Assembly (NCBI RefSeq): GCF_001613045.1
Contig: NZ_BDBP01000020.1
Span: 50,295 to 114,294, forward strand
DNA length: 64,000 nucleotides
Direction of reading: 5' to 3'
From: Nocardia lijiangensis NBRC 108240
Lineage (GTDB): Bacteria > Actinomycetota > Actinomycetes > Mycobacteriales > Mycobacteriaceae
Shown: piece by piece, positions 34,147 to 41,286 of the stretch
How positions within the stretch are numbered: the stretch's first letter is position 1
Layout of the letters: each line of letters starts with the position of its first letter
Made by a program: the position numbers and the translations under genes
The notes under the pieces: generated by a model
What the model saw: only the letters and a program-made list of their open reading frames with translations
What the model was told of the DNA's origin: nothing
The model's database searches: none

Positions 34147-34638
34147 CTAGGACCGACCCAGCGTCGCCAGGAAGACGTCGGCCAACGCTTCCAACCCCGC
34201 GCGGTCGACGTCGTCGAAGCGGCCGGGCTTCGGGCTGTCCAGATCCAGCACGCCGATCAGTGCTCCGCGGTGGACCAGCGGCACCACGATTTCCGAGCGC
34301 GAGTCGGCGTCGCACGCGATGTGTCCGGGGAACTCGTGCACGTCCGGGACGATCTGGGTGGTTTCGGTTGCCGCCGCGGTGCCGCACACCCCTCGACCCA
34401 GCGCGATGCGCACACACGCGGGCTTCCCCTGGAATGGTCCGACGACCAATTCCGTGCCGTCGTAGAAATAGAAACCGGCCCAATTCAATTCGGGTAGCGC
34501 GTGGAACAGCAGCGCCGACAGATTGGCCGCGTTGGCGACGCGATCGGCTTCACCCGCGACCAGGGCCTCGGCCTGCGCGATCAGCTGCCGGTACTGCTCG
34601 GACCGATCCCCGCTGAGGGATTCGACGGTGAACGACAT
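34147..34638 (-). CDS. free methionine-(R)-sulfoxide reductase (GAF domain)
   Basis: 163 residues from ATG 34638. It is a single GAF domain of fRMsr/YebR type, with three Cys in the family spacing: PACVRIALGRGVCG (spacing 10) and then PGHIACDADSRSEIVVPL (24 further on). The substrate-pocket features WAGFYFYDGTELVVGPFQG and the ending VDRAGLEALADVFL are present. It reduces free methionine-R-sulfoxide using thioredoxin-type electrons and acts in cytoplasmic oxidative defence. It stands alone. Confidence 0.92.
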   Translation of the reverse strand: MSFTVESLSGDRSEQYRQLIAQAEALVAGEADRVANAANLSALLFHALPELNWAGFYFYDGTELVVGPFQGKPACVRIALGRGVCGTAAATETTQIVPDVHEFPGHIACDADSRSEIVVPLVHRGALIGVLDLDSPKPGRFDDVDRAGLEALADVFLATLGRS

Positions 34639-35011
34639 ATAGGCGATGGTAGATCTTCCCGAAATCCTGTCTGCCCATGGATTTCGTCCCCGCGGGCCAC
34701 TTCACCCGCTCCACCTTCGCCCCAACTGACCCCTCCACACCCGAGACGCCGCCACCCACCCCGTGGCGGCGTCTCCTGCTGTGCCGGTTGCGCCGCTCGT
34801 CTCGCGATGCGATCGCACAGATTCAAACCCTCGTTTCGGCCATGGCCCGATGTTGCACTGGGGAGAGCCGGGTGCACCAGCGGCCGCACCCACACCCTGC
34901 ACGACCCGGTTCGCTGGAAGTACCAGCACATCGGCCGCGCCCTGCTGCACGAGACCGCGCCACCCCTGCACGGCGTCATCTGACAGGGACAGCGAAAGGA
35001 AGGACACAGCA
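34639..35011. other. 373-base intergenic region with a possible gene remnant
   Basis: No complete gene is supported. In one rightward frame the last 50 codons before 34983 (ending KYQHIGRALLHETAPPLHGV) have protein-like composition but no start or ribosome site; this may be a 3' gene fragment. The final 30 bases hold AAAGGAAGG, the ribosome site of the next gene. Confidence 0.35.
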
Positions 35012-35650
35012 GTGACAGTGACCGTTGTGGTCGGCAATCCGAAACCGGCGTCGCGCACGCTGGCCGCGGCCACCCTGGTGGCGCGCGGTCTGCGGCCCGA
35101 CGTCGAACCCACCGTGCTCGAGCTCGCTTCCTACGGGCCCGCGCTGCTCAGCTGGGGGGATCCCGCGGTGTCCGAGGCCGTGCGAACCGTGGCCGATTCC
35201 GAGCTCGTGGTGTTCGCCAGCCCGACCTTCAAGGCCACCTACACCGGCCTGCTCAAACTCTTCCTCGAACAGTTCGACGGTGGAACAGGATTGGCGGATG
35301 TACTGGCCGTTCCGGTCATGCTCGGCGCGCGACCGGCACACGCGCTCGCCCCGGATCTACTGCTCAAGCCCGTGCTGACGGAACTCGGCGCGACTGCCGC
35401 GCTGCCGGGTCTGTACCTGGCCGACCGGACCTTTGCCGAGGACGGGGTGATCGGCACCTATGCCGACCGGTGGCGGCCGGTCGTGCACGCCCTCGGTCGT
35501 TCGAATGCCGTCCGTAATTCGGGTGCGAGTGATTCAGGTGAACGACATTCGAGCGCAAGTGAATCGGCACATCCGAGCGCAGGTGATTCCGCGAGTCGAT
35601 CCGACGCGGATTCCTCTGTGAACGCGAGCAAGGCGGTAGAACATGCATGA
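35012..35650 (+). CDS. NADPH-dependent FMN reductase family protein
   Basis: 212 residues from GTG 35012, with AAAGGAAGG upstream. The flavodoxin-like fold shows VTVVVGNPKPASRTLAAATL at the phosphate-binding start and ADSELVVFASPTFKATYTGL plus LKLFLEQFDGG, as in NAD(P)H-dependent FMN reductases. The last 45 residues are a Ser/Ala/His/Asp-rich tail built from 8-residue repeats that is foreign to the family and probably disordered. It overlaps the next flavin reductase gene by eight bases. Together they may supply reduced flavin to a monooxygenase that is not encoded nearby. Confidence 0.85.
   Translation: MTVTVVVGNPKPASRTLAAATLVARGLRPDVEPTVLELASYGPALLSWGDPAVSEAVRTVADSELVVFASPTFKATYTGLLKLFLEQFDGGTGLADVLAVPVMLGARPAHALAPDLLLKPVLTELGATAALPGLYLADRTFAEDGVIGTYADRWRPVVHALGRSNAVRNSGASDSGERHSSASESAHPSAGDSASRSDADSSVNASKAVEHA
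35545..35592 (+). repeat. two 24-bp direct repeats encoding the Ser/His/Ala-rich tail
   Basis: Copies at 35545-35568 and 35569-35592 start ACATTCGAGCGCA and ACATCCGAGCGCA, and a more diverged copy lies just upstream. They are in frame and encode the unusual low-complexity tail of the FMN reductase. Confidence 0.7.
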
Positions 35651-36167
35651 CCTCTTCGAAACACCCGCCGACGGAACGGGATTGCGCCGTGCCTTCGCCA
35701 ACTTCCCCAGTGGCGTCGTCGCGGTCTGCGCCGAGGTCGACGGCGTGCCGCACGGCCTCGCGGTGAGCACCTTCGTACCCGTTTCGCTCGATCCACCGCT
35801 GGTTTCCTTCTGCGTGCAGAACAGCTCATCGACCTGGCCGCGCCTGGCGGGCGCGACCCACCTCGGCCTGAGCCTGCTCGGCACCGGGCAAACCGACGCC
35901 GCCCGCGCACTCGGCGCCCGCAACGGCGACCGCTTCCGTGCCAGCGAACTGCACCGAGGCACCGGCGACGCCGTCTTCATCCACGGTGCATCCGCCTGGA
36001 TCGAAGGCGTTCCCGAGGCACAGGTCCCCGCGGGCGATCACCTCGTCGTCATCCTCCGCATCCATCGCTTGGCCACCCGCCACGACATCGACCCGCTTGT
36101 CTTCCACGGCAGCCGCTTCCGTCGCCTGCACGCCGAACCCAGCGAGATCACCGACGTGGCGAGCTGA
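35643..36167 (+). CDS. flavin reductase domain protein
   Basis: 174 residues from ATG 35643, overlapping the previous gene. RRAFANFPSGVVAVCAEVDG, GLAVSTFVPVSLDPPLVSFC, SSSTWPRLAGATHLGLSLLG and the C-terminal HGSRFRRL are standard for the HpaC/DszD-like flavin reductase family that makes FMNH2 for two-component monooxygenases. The pair of reductases as a coupled unit suggests related roles or a sulfur- or aromatic-compound pathway, but no oxygenase component is adjacent. Confidence 0.88.
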   Translation: MHDLFETPADGTGLRRAFANFPSGVVAVCAEVDGVPHGLAVSTFVPVSLDPPLVSFCVQNSSSTWPRLAGATHLGLSLLGTGQTDAARALGARNGDRFRASELHRGTGDAVFIHGASAWIEGVPEAQVPAGDHLVVILRIHRLATRHDIDPLVFHGSRFRRLHAEPSEITDVAS

Positions 36168-36192
36168 CCACCGCGGCCCCTACCCTGACGAG

Positions 36193-36543
36193 GTGCCCCT
36201 AGTCGAGGTGACCTACGCGCCCCACGTCCCCGAAACCACCCTGCACGCGCTCGCCGAGCATCTCCCACACCTGGTCTCGGTAGCGGTGGAGTGCCCCGAG
36301 GAGCCCTACGACGGCGACCTCCAACCCGGCGACGTCGAACTCCGCTTCCGCCCCCTCGGCCCCCACGACCGCTCCGGCCTCGACGCCGTCATCGAAATCC
36401 GCTCGAAATACTTCGACTCCCGAGCCGCCAACCGCCAATCCCGCGTCGACGACCTCCACAGCGCGATCACCGACCACACTCCCCTCACCGACTTCGGCAT
36501 CTACCTTTCGCTGCCCGTCGCCGCTTGGGCCCAGACGGAATAG
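36193..36543 (+). CDS. tautomerase-like small protein (CHMI-like, N-terminal Pro)
   Basis: 116 residues from GTG 36193. The product begins (M)PLVEVTYAPHVPETTLHALA, so removal of Met would expose Pro1, the catalytic residue of the tautomerase superfamily. The length and the later PGDVELRFRPLGPHDRSG and DAVIEIRSKYFDSRAANRQS fit the 5-carboxymethyl-2-hydroxymuconate isomerase-like subgroup. Its 3' end overlaps the convergent small gene at 36501-36710 by 43 bases. Confidence 0.6.
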   Translation: MPLVEVTYAPHVPETTLHALAEHLPHLVSVAVECPEEPYDGDLQPGDVELRFRPLGPHDRSGLDAVIEIRSKYFDSRAANRQSRVDDLHSAITDHTPLTDFGIYLSLPVAAWAQTE

Positions 36544-36710
36544 GGTCGGCTCGGGGGAGCTGTTTCCGCGATGCATCGACGCGTTTCGGCGGTGTCGGTC
36601 GAGGAGGGTTCGGACTCCGTGCTGTCGGCGTAGACCGCCAGACAGTCGTACGAACGCCACGCGATTCGTTGCTCGCTGCCGAACGATGCGAGCGCGTCAA
36701 CGATGCTCAA
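36501..36710 (-). CDS. VDAL small protein, cassette A
   Basis: 69 residues from a TTG at 36710 that overlaps the preceding stop as TTGA. The start reads (M)SIVDALASFGSEQRIAW and the middle LAVYADSTESEPSSTDTAE. The equivalent gene of cassette B (39581-39751) begins MTVDDALSLLADEQPAAW and also starts at a four-base overlap. Shared position, coupling and motif support homology although overall identity is low. The gene was located by synteny. It overlaps the convergent tautomerase-like gene by 43 bases, which lowers confidence. Function unknown. Confidence 0.5.
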   Translation of the reverse strand: MSIVDALASFGSEQRIAWRSYDCLAVYADSTESEPSSTDTAETRRCIAETAPPSRPYSVWAQAATGSER

Positions 36711-36913
36711 TCTCGCACCCGACTGGAATCGGGGGTCAGATGTCCGGCTTCCTTCAGCTTCGCGTGTGCGGCGGTCTTCGCCCGGCATTCGCCGACGAGG
36801 CATTCGCGGTGAACCTGCATCGTCCTGTGCGCCGCTCGGACACTGGACGCGGGATAGTCGGTGTTCTCGCAGCTGAGGTGCTCGAGCAGTACCGCATCAT
36901 CGGGGTCGTACAT
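36707..36913 (-). CDS. Cys/His small protein, cassette A
   Basis: 68 residues from ATG 36913 (TGATG overlap with the winged-helix gene). Key conserved stretch with cassette B: SSVRAAHRTMQVHRECLVGE, then CRAKTAAHAKL. Cys and His spacing (a Cys before NTDYP, a His in RAAH, a His in QVH, then C-L-V-G-E-C) is kept in both copies and could bind zinc. The N-terminus reads MYDPDDAVLLEHLSCEN. No known family. Middle gene of a three-gene leftward coupled operon. Confidence 0.7.
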   Translation of the reverse strand: MYDPDDAVLLEHLSCENTDYPASSVRAAHRTMQVHRECLVGECRAKTAAHAKLKEAGHLTPDSSRVRD

Positions 36914-37155
36914 CACGGCCGCCGCAGTGGTACGTCGAGCGCGTTGCGTCCGCGTGGGGTGGCAGCGAAGGCTCGGCCCCGTTCGGAAAGCGCCCAGGCC
37001 TCTCCGGTTTTCTCGATCAGGCCGCGGCAGGCCAGTGCTCGGACGGCGGGCTCGATGGTCGGCTTCGGCTTGCACGCCACGCGGGCGATGTCGGCGAGCG
37101 CGAGCGGCCCGCTGTCGAGTAGCGCGGCCATGACTCGGCCTTCGGTCATTTCCAT
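36913..37155 (-). CDS. winged-helix protein, cassette A
   Basis: 80 residues from ATG 37155. AGGGGTACCGC lies just upstream and is repeated before the cassette B homologue, which fixes this start over ATG 37149. The sequence MEMTEGRVMAALLDSGPLAL followed by helix-turn-helix (IARVACKPKPTIEPAVRALA) and a wing (GEAWALSERGRAFAATPRG) is a minimal MarR/ArsR-like winged helix. The ending TPRGRNALDVP is the same in cassette B. It may regulate the divergent operon. Confidence 0.75.
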   Translation of the reverse strand: MEMTEGRVMAALLDSGPLALADIARVACKPKPTIEPAVRALACRGLIEKTGEAWALSERGRAFAATPRGRNALDVPLRRP

Positions 37156-37346
37156 CTCGCGGTACCCCTGCCCGTCGGCGTGGTTGGAGGCACGCGACGC
37201 CGGGGAGACAGGCCAACCCGGTCGGAATTGCGGGGCGACCGGGCGAGCGCTCCGCCATCCGGGGGATTGGCGAAGCCCGGGCTGTGCGATCCGGCGTCGG
37301 ATGCTGTTGAGGACACTACGAATGCAGTGACCAGCGCTTCTACGAA

Positions 37347-37361
37347 CTTGCGCGAACTTGC
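37347..37361. promoter_or_regulatory. CTTGC-N5-CTTGC direct repeat, cassette A
   Basis: AACTTGCGCG occurs twice in tandem (37345-37364), giving CTTGC at 37347 and 37357, then CCAAT. It is 111 bases before the first gene of the rightward operon. The same 10-bp-spaced CTTGC pair is 110 bases before the cassette B operon. Likely binding site for the cassette XRE or winged-helix protein. Confidence 0.65.
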
Positions 37362-37457
37362 GCGCCAATTCCCAAAAGGTTACGAAAAAGCCCTAGTCGA
37401 TGGACGATTGAGGAACGTGTGCAAGCCGGCGCACACCGCTGGAAAGGGGACGCGCCG

Positions 37458-37790
37458 ATGCGATTGAGGTTCCTCGGCAAGGCCGGATCGAACCAGGGCG
37501 GATGCCCGACGCTGTACGCCACCGACCGCGACACCTACGTCGTACAAGGCTGGCGCACCGACGACGGAGCGACTGTCGAGATCCCGCACTCGCTACTCGG
37601 TTTCACCGAACCGGATACGTTCGTCGGCGCAACCCTGGCCGACACCGGCCGAGGCACGTTCACGCTGTCGGGCGAACCGCTCACCGACTCGGCGGCGCTG
37701 GCGCACATGAGCTTCGCGCCGGACGAAGTCGCCATCGAGGTGCCCAAGCGGGAGAGGACGTTCTACGGTGCTGCTGATCACGGCCGCTGA
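37458..37790 (+). CDS. about 110-residue beta-rich protein, cassette A
   Basis: 110 residues from ATG 37458, with GGAAAGGGG upstream. The start MRLRFLGKAGSNQGGCPTLY, then VVQGWRTDDGATVEIPHSLL, TLADTGRGTFTLSGEPLTD and EVPKRERTFYGA. It is about 60 percent identical by eye to the first gene of cassette B. The mix of short beta strands and a conserved Cys in GCPTLYAT/DCPTLYAT is not a family I recognise. The stop lies inside the next gene, so translation is coupled. In related loci this position is often held by a small partner of the XRE/DUF5753 protein. Confidence 0.75.
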   Translation: MRLRFLGKAGSNQGGCPTLYATDRDTYVVQGWRTDDGATVEIPHSLLGFTEPDTFVGATLADTGRGTFTLSGEPLTDSAALAHMSFAPDEVAIEVPKRERTFYGAADHGR

Positions 37791-38292
37791 TTTCGCCGAC
37801 GCCCTCCGCGAATGCGAGCGTGCGGCCCTGCATCTCGAAGTGCAGGACACCTACGAGACGCCGGAGGAGTCCGAGCCGTTCGCTCGGTTCCTCGCGGGCG
37901 AGCCGGACGATTACACCTGGATGTCCGAATGGGTGGCGCTGGTTCGTGAAACCACCGACCGCGGCATCGCCGTGCGGCGGGCCCGCGTCGTCACCGTGCC
38001 GCACGTCGACTACCAGCGATGGACCTTGGAAGTATCGCGGGTCAATATCGCCGCGGGTGAGGAGATTCGCTATCTGCCACGGCATCTCGTCTCCCCCGAT
38101 GAGCTCACCGTCGACGACTGGTGGCTGCTCGACGACCGGGTCGGGTTCACCGTGTTCGAGCCGGGCGGTCGGTGGGCAGGCGTCGCCGTGACTGCCGACC
38201 GGAACATCGTCGATCGATGCCGTGCGGTCTGGAATCTCGTGTGGCAGCGCGCCATACCGCACATCGAGTACGTGGAGAACAGTCTGCGGTGA
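37768..38292 (+). CDS. DUF6879-like protein, cassette A
   Basis: 174 residues from GTG 37768, overlapping the previous gene by 23 bases. Characteristic stretches are RAALHLEVQDTYETPEESEP, ARFLAGEPDDYTWMSEWV, RGIAVRRARVVTVPHVDYQR and RYLPRHLVSPDELTVDDWWL. These are what I know as DUF6879, which commonly accompanies XRE/DUF5753 regulators in actinobacteria. No catalytic motif is evident. Stop and next start overlap as GTGA. The homologue is 40753-41286. Confidence 0.8.
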   Translation: MLLITAADFADALRECERAALHLEVQDTYETPEESEPFARFLAGEPDDYTWMSEWVALVRETTDRGIAVRRARVVTVPHVDYQRWTLEVSRVNIAAGEEIRYLPRHLVSPDELTVDDWWLLDDRVGFTVFEPGGRWAGVAVTADRNIVDRCRAVWNLVWQRAIPHIEYVENSLR

Positions 38293-39128
38293 CGAACGCT
38301 GTTCACGAGGCACGCGAAGCTCTCGGCCAGCGGCTCCGAGAGCTTCGCCGCGACGCCGAACTGACCGCCCGCCGACTGGCTGAGCTCGCGGGCTGGCACG
38401 AGTCCAAAGTGTCGCGTATCGAGCACGGCAAGCAGACAGTGTCGGAGGCCGATCTACGCGTCTGGTGCGCGCACACCGGCAGCGACCCCCAGCTCGCCGA
38501 CCTCGTCGCCACGTTGCGCAATATCGAGGCCGCTTACCTCGAATGGCGGCGCATCCTCGGTACCGGCATGCGCCGGCCCCAGAAGGCGCGCGTACGCCTC
38601 GAGGCCGAGACGAACTCGATGCGCTGGTATGAGCCGTACGTCTTCCCAGGACTGTTGCAGACCCCGGCCTACGCCGAGGCGATCCTCCGCAAGGTGATCG
38701 CGTTCTACAACATCCCCGACGATCTCGAGGAGGGCGTCGCAGCGCGCATCGAACGACAGCACGTGCTCTACCGCGGGCGCCGCCGGTTCAATTTCGTTGT
38801 CTCCGAGCAGGTTCTGCACACCACGGTCGGCGACGACGAGGTGATGCGCGGCCAGCTCGACCGCCTGCTGAACGTCATGATGTTGCCGAGCATCGCTTTC
38901 GGCATCGTCCCTGCCACCGCGGCGTACGAGGCGCCCGCGACGAACGGGTTCGCGATCTTCGACAACAGGCTTGTTCAGGTCGAAACGATCAGCGCCGAGC
39001 TGGCGGTCACGCAGCCGCGCGAGATCGCACTCTACGAAGAGATGTTCACCGTGCTGGCTGGACAGGCGCTCTACGGTAGCGCCGCTCGCGCGCTGATCGG
39101 ACGTGCACTCGAGTCGCGCAACAACTGA
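38289..39128 (+). CDS. XRE regulator with DUF5753-like domain, cassette A
   Basis: 279 residues from GTG 38289. The N-terminal helix-turn-helix is clear: LRELRRDAELTARRLAELAG then WHESKVSRIEHGKQTVSEAD. The rest is the DUF5753-like ligand or partner domain: EPYVFPGLLQTPAYAEAIL, VAARIERQHVLYRGRRRFNF, SEQVLHTTVGDDEVMRGQL and the ending AARALIGRALES. Such proteins often pair with small partners. The homologue is 41283-42119, aligned over its full length. Confidence 0.85.
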   Translation: MTNAVHEAREALGQRLRELRRDAELTARRLAELAGWHESKVSRIEHGKQTVSEADLRVWCAHTGSDPQLADLVATLRNIEAAYLEWRRILGTGMRRPQKARVRLEAETNSMRWYEPYVFPGLLQTPAYAEAILRKVIAFYNIPDDLEEGVAARIERQHVLYRGRRRFNFVVSEQVLHTTVGDDEVMRGQLDRLLNVMMLPSIAFGIVPATAAYEAPATNGFAIFDNRLVQVETISAELAVTQPREIALYEEMFTVLAGQALYGSAARALIGRALESRNN

Positions 39129-39288
39129 CCACGCTCGCCGTCCGGCCCTGCCGCTGCACGAGGGCTCGGTGTCACGACGCCCGCGCTCGGGTCGGCCAGG
39201 GTCACTGTCGACGTCACGCGTCGCCACTCGGTGCCGCGCCGACGCTGTACACGCTGTTGCCTGCGGCCTCCGCGCGATTTCGTCGTGT

Positions 39289-39576
39289 CTACTCGTTGTG
39301 GTCGACAGTCGTCCCGTCGAGGAATCGTGCCCGGTTGCTTTCTGTCTGGTATCCAGGTGTGCGCATCGTGGCCTCCAGGCTCTTTGCGATCTCTTCTGGA
39401 TCCAGGCCCATGCCGATCATCTCCTGCGTGGGTACCGCGTCGCGGTCGGCGAGGATGGCCAGCTGCAGGTGCTCGACGCCGATGTAACTGTCACCGCGGT
39501 CGCGCGCGAGCTGCTCGGCGGCGGCGAGGATCTGCTCGTACCGCGGCGTTCGAATGATTTCGTGCCCGGTCGTCAT
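39289..39576 (-). CDS. Clp-N-like small protein, cassette B
   Basis: 95 residues from ATG 39576, five bases after the VDAL gene. The central IRTPRYEQILAAAEQLARD, SYIGVEHLQLAILADRDAVP and MGLDPEEIAKSLEATM follow a Clp N-terminal repeat, where GVEHLLLALL-type motifs bind substrates or adaptors. Only one repeat is present and there is no ATPase. No equivalent is visible in cassette A, so it is either an extra gene or lost from A. It ends 160 bases from the cassette A XRE gene. Confidence 0.7.
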   Translation of the reverse strand: MTTGHEIIRTPRYEQILAAAEQLARDRGDSYIGVEHLQLAILADRDAVPTQEMIGMGLDPEEIAKSLEATMRTPGYQTESNRARFLDGTTVDHNE

Positions 39577-39580
39577 CTGC

Positions 39581-39751
39581 TCATCGTCCCATCACGACCC
39601 GAGTGATGCGCAGTGCCTCGACCACGTGGTCAGGGAGCGGGTCGGATAGCCGCCCGTCGACGAACACCATTTGCCATGTCCCGTCCTGCTGCTGGCTCCA
39701 CGCGGCGGGCTGCTCGTCGGCGAGCAGCGATAGCGCGTCATCGACGGTCAT
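39581..39751 (-). CDS. VDAL small protein, cassette B
   Basis: 56 residues from ATG 39751, which overlaps the preceding stop (ATGA). The protein reads MTVDDALSLLADEQPAAWSQ then WQMVFVDGRLSDPLPDHVVE. It has a helix, a beta hairpin with paired Trp and a final helix. Counterpart of 36501-36710. Function unknown. Confidence 0.65.
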   Translation of the reverse strand: MTVDDALSLLADEQPAAWSQQQDGTWQMVFVDGRLSDPLPDHVVEALRITRVVMGR

Positions 39752-39966
39752 CGCCTCGGCCTGCCCGAGTCGTGCGTCAGGTGCTTCGCCTCTTCGAGCG
39801 CCTTGTGTGCAGCCGTTTTCGCCGGGCACTCGCCGACCAGGCAGTCGAGATGGATCTGCATAGTCGAATGCGCGGCGCGGATACTGGACCGCGGCCATGT
39901 CGTGTTGCGGCAGCTGACGCGTGCTAGCAGGGCCGCGTCGCGCGCGAGTAATTCCAGGGCGGACAT
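39748..39966 (-). CDS. Cys/His small protein, cassette B
   Basis: 72 residues from ATG 39966 (TGATG overlap). Conserved block with cassette A: SSIRAAHSTMQIHLDCLVGE, CPAKTAAHKALEEAKH. An upstream Cys (RVSCRNTTWP) is also kept. The fixed Cys/His pattern may bind a metal. It is the second gene in the leftward coupled operon. Confidence 0.7.
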   Translation of the reverse strand: MSALELLARDAALLARVSCRNTTWPRSSIRAAHSTMQIHLDCLVGECPAKTAAHKALEEAKHLTHDSGRPRR

Positions 39967-40217
39967 CAGCGCGCCTGCGCCTTCAATGGCGGAACGTCGA
40001 GCGCGTTGCGCCCGCGCGGCGTGTTGACGTAGCCACGACCGCGATCGGTGAAATCCCAGCGGTCGCCGACGGACTGGAGCAGGTCCCGGTGAGCCAGCTC
40101 GTCGATCGCGGCACGGGCCTGCCTTCTGCTGAGCCCAGAGTTTGCCGCAGCTTCCGCAATCGACTGCGGGCCATGCAGTTTCACCACAGCCATCACCCGC
40201 GCTTCCGTAATGGTCAT
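39966..40217 (-). CDS. winged-helix protein, cassette B
   Basis: 83 residues from ATG 40217. AGGGGTACCGC precedes it, as in cassette A. MTITEARVMAVVKLHGPQSI, AEAAANSGLSRRQARAAIDE, and DRWDFTDRGRGYVNTPRG give a compact winged helix; the end RNALDVPP matches cassette A. It probably binds DNA within the divergent region. Confidence 0.75.
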   Translation of the reverse strand: MTITEARVMAVVKLHGPQSIAEAAANSGLSRRQARAAIDELAHRDLLQSVGDRWDFTDRGRGYVNTPRGRNALDVPPLKAQAR

Positions 40218-40332
40218 CGGCGGTACCCCTCCGTCGTCGCGATGGTGAGGCAGCCCGCGACCGGGACTACTGCCACCGGTCCCGGGCGCCCAACTTGGAC
40301 AGTAGGGACGCTCTGATCTGGTGCGCTAGAAC

Positions 40333-40347
40333 CTTGCAAAAACTTGC
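40333..40347. promoter_or_regulatory. CTTGC-N5-CTTGC direct repeat, cassette B
   Basis: CTTGCAAAAACTTGC carries CTTGC at 40333 and 40343, then CCAAT, 110 bases before ATG 40443. Only the half-sites, spacing and CCAAT are shared with cassette A in this region, which suggests selection. Confidence 0.65.
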
Positions 40348-40442
40348 CAATACTGAGTAAACACAGCACACAGCACATGCACACGGGGGATCATCGCCAG
40401 AAGCGCGGAAATACTGCGCACACTGCGAGATAGGGGCCGACT

Positions 40443-40763
40443 ATGCGGCTGAGGTTTCTCGGCAAGGGGGGATCGGGTGATGGTGACTGCCCGACTCTGT
40501 ACGCCACCGACCAGAACAGCTATCTGGTGCAGGGATGGAAGACAGGACAGCCCGAGACGGTCGAAATCCCGCACTTGCTACTCGGTTTCGCCGAGCCGGA
40601 CATGTACATCGGTGCGTCCATGACCGACACCGGTCGCGGTACCTTTACCCTCACCGGTCGCCCCGTGACCGAGCCGGAAACCGTTGCGCAGCTCGCGCTC
40701 GCCGACGACGAGACGGCGATCGAAGTGCCGAAACTGGAGAGGACTTTCTACGGTGCAGTTTGA
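40443..40763 (+). CDS. about 110-residue beta-rich protein, cassette B
   Basis: 106 residues from ATG 40443. MRLRFLGKGGSGDGDCPTLY, VQGWKTGQPETVEIPHLLLG, MTDTGRGTFTLTGRPVTEPE and EVPKLERTFYGAV align with the cassette A gene at 37458. The conserved Cys of DCPTLYAT is kept. GGGGCC at 40434 may be its ribosome site. The last codons overlap the GTG of the next gene. Confidence 0.75.
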   Translation: MRLRFLGKGGSGDGDCPTLYATDQNSYLVQGWKTGQPETVEIPHLLLGFAEPDMYIGASMTDTGRGTFTLTGRPVTEPETVAQLALADDETAIEVPKLERTFYGAV

Positions 40764-41286
40764 GCCGGTTGACCCGTGGCCAGCCCTTTTCGCAGAATGC
40801 GAGCGCTCCGCGTTTCACCTCGAGGTCCGAGACGCGTACGCGGTGCCGAGCGAGTCTGAGCCATTTCGCCGGTTTCTGGCTGGAGAGCCTGTCCCGACCG
40901 AGCGTCCTCGGCCGTGGACGACTCTGATGCGGAACGTGACCGACCGCGGTGTCGCGGTCAGTCGCGTTCGCGTGGTCACTGTTCCACATTCCGACTACCA
41001 CCGGTGGTTGTTGTCGATCACATCGAGCAATGTCGAAGCAGGCGAGGATATTCGGTATCTCCCGAGGCATCTCGTCGATGCCGAGGACATCCCGGCTGAC
41101 GACGCATGGCTATTCGATGCCGAGCGTGTCGCGTTCAACCTGATCGACGAGAACGCGGCACCCGCGGGCGCCGCGATCACGACTGACAGCTGGATAGTCG
41201 AGCGCTACGAGAAAGCGCGGCAACGCCTATGGGCCGCGGCGATACCCTTCGGTGAGTATGCCGCGAGCGTGCACGTTCAGCAGTGA
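40753..41286 (+). CDS. DUF6879-like protein, cassette B
   Basis: 177 residues from GTG 40753, overlapping the previous gene by 11 bases. Motifs shared with cassette A are CERSAFHLEVRDAYAVPSES, RFLAGEPVPTERPRPWTTLM, GVAVSRVRVVTVPHSDYHRW and IRYLPRHLVDAEDIPADDAW. The next gene starts within its stop (GTGA). Role unknown; probably works with the XRE protein. Confidence 0.8.
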   Translation: MQFEPVDPWPALFAECERSAFHLEVRDAYAVPSESEPFRRFLAGEPVPTERPRPWTTLMRNVTDRGVAVSRVRVVTVPHSDYHRWLLSITSSNVEAGEDIRYLPRHLVDAEDIPADDAWLFDAERVAFNLIDENAAPAGAAITTDSWIVERYEKARQRLWAAAIPFGEYAASVHVQQ

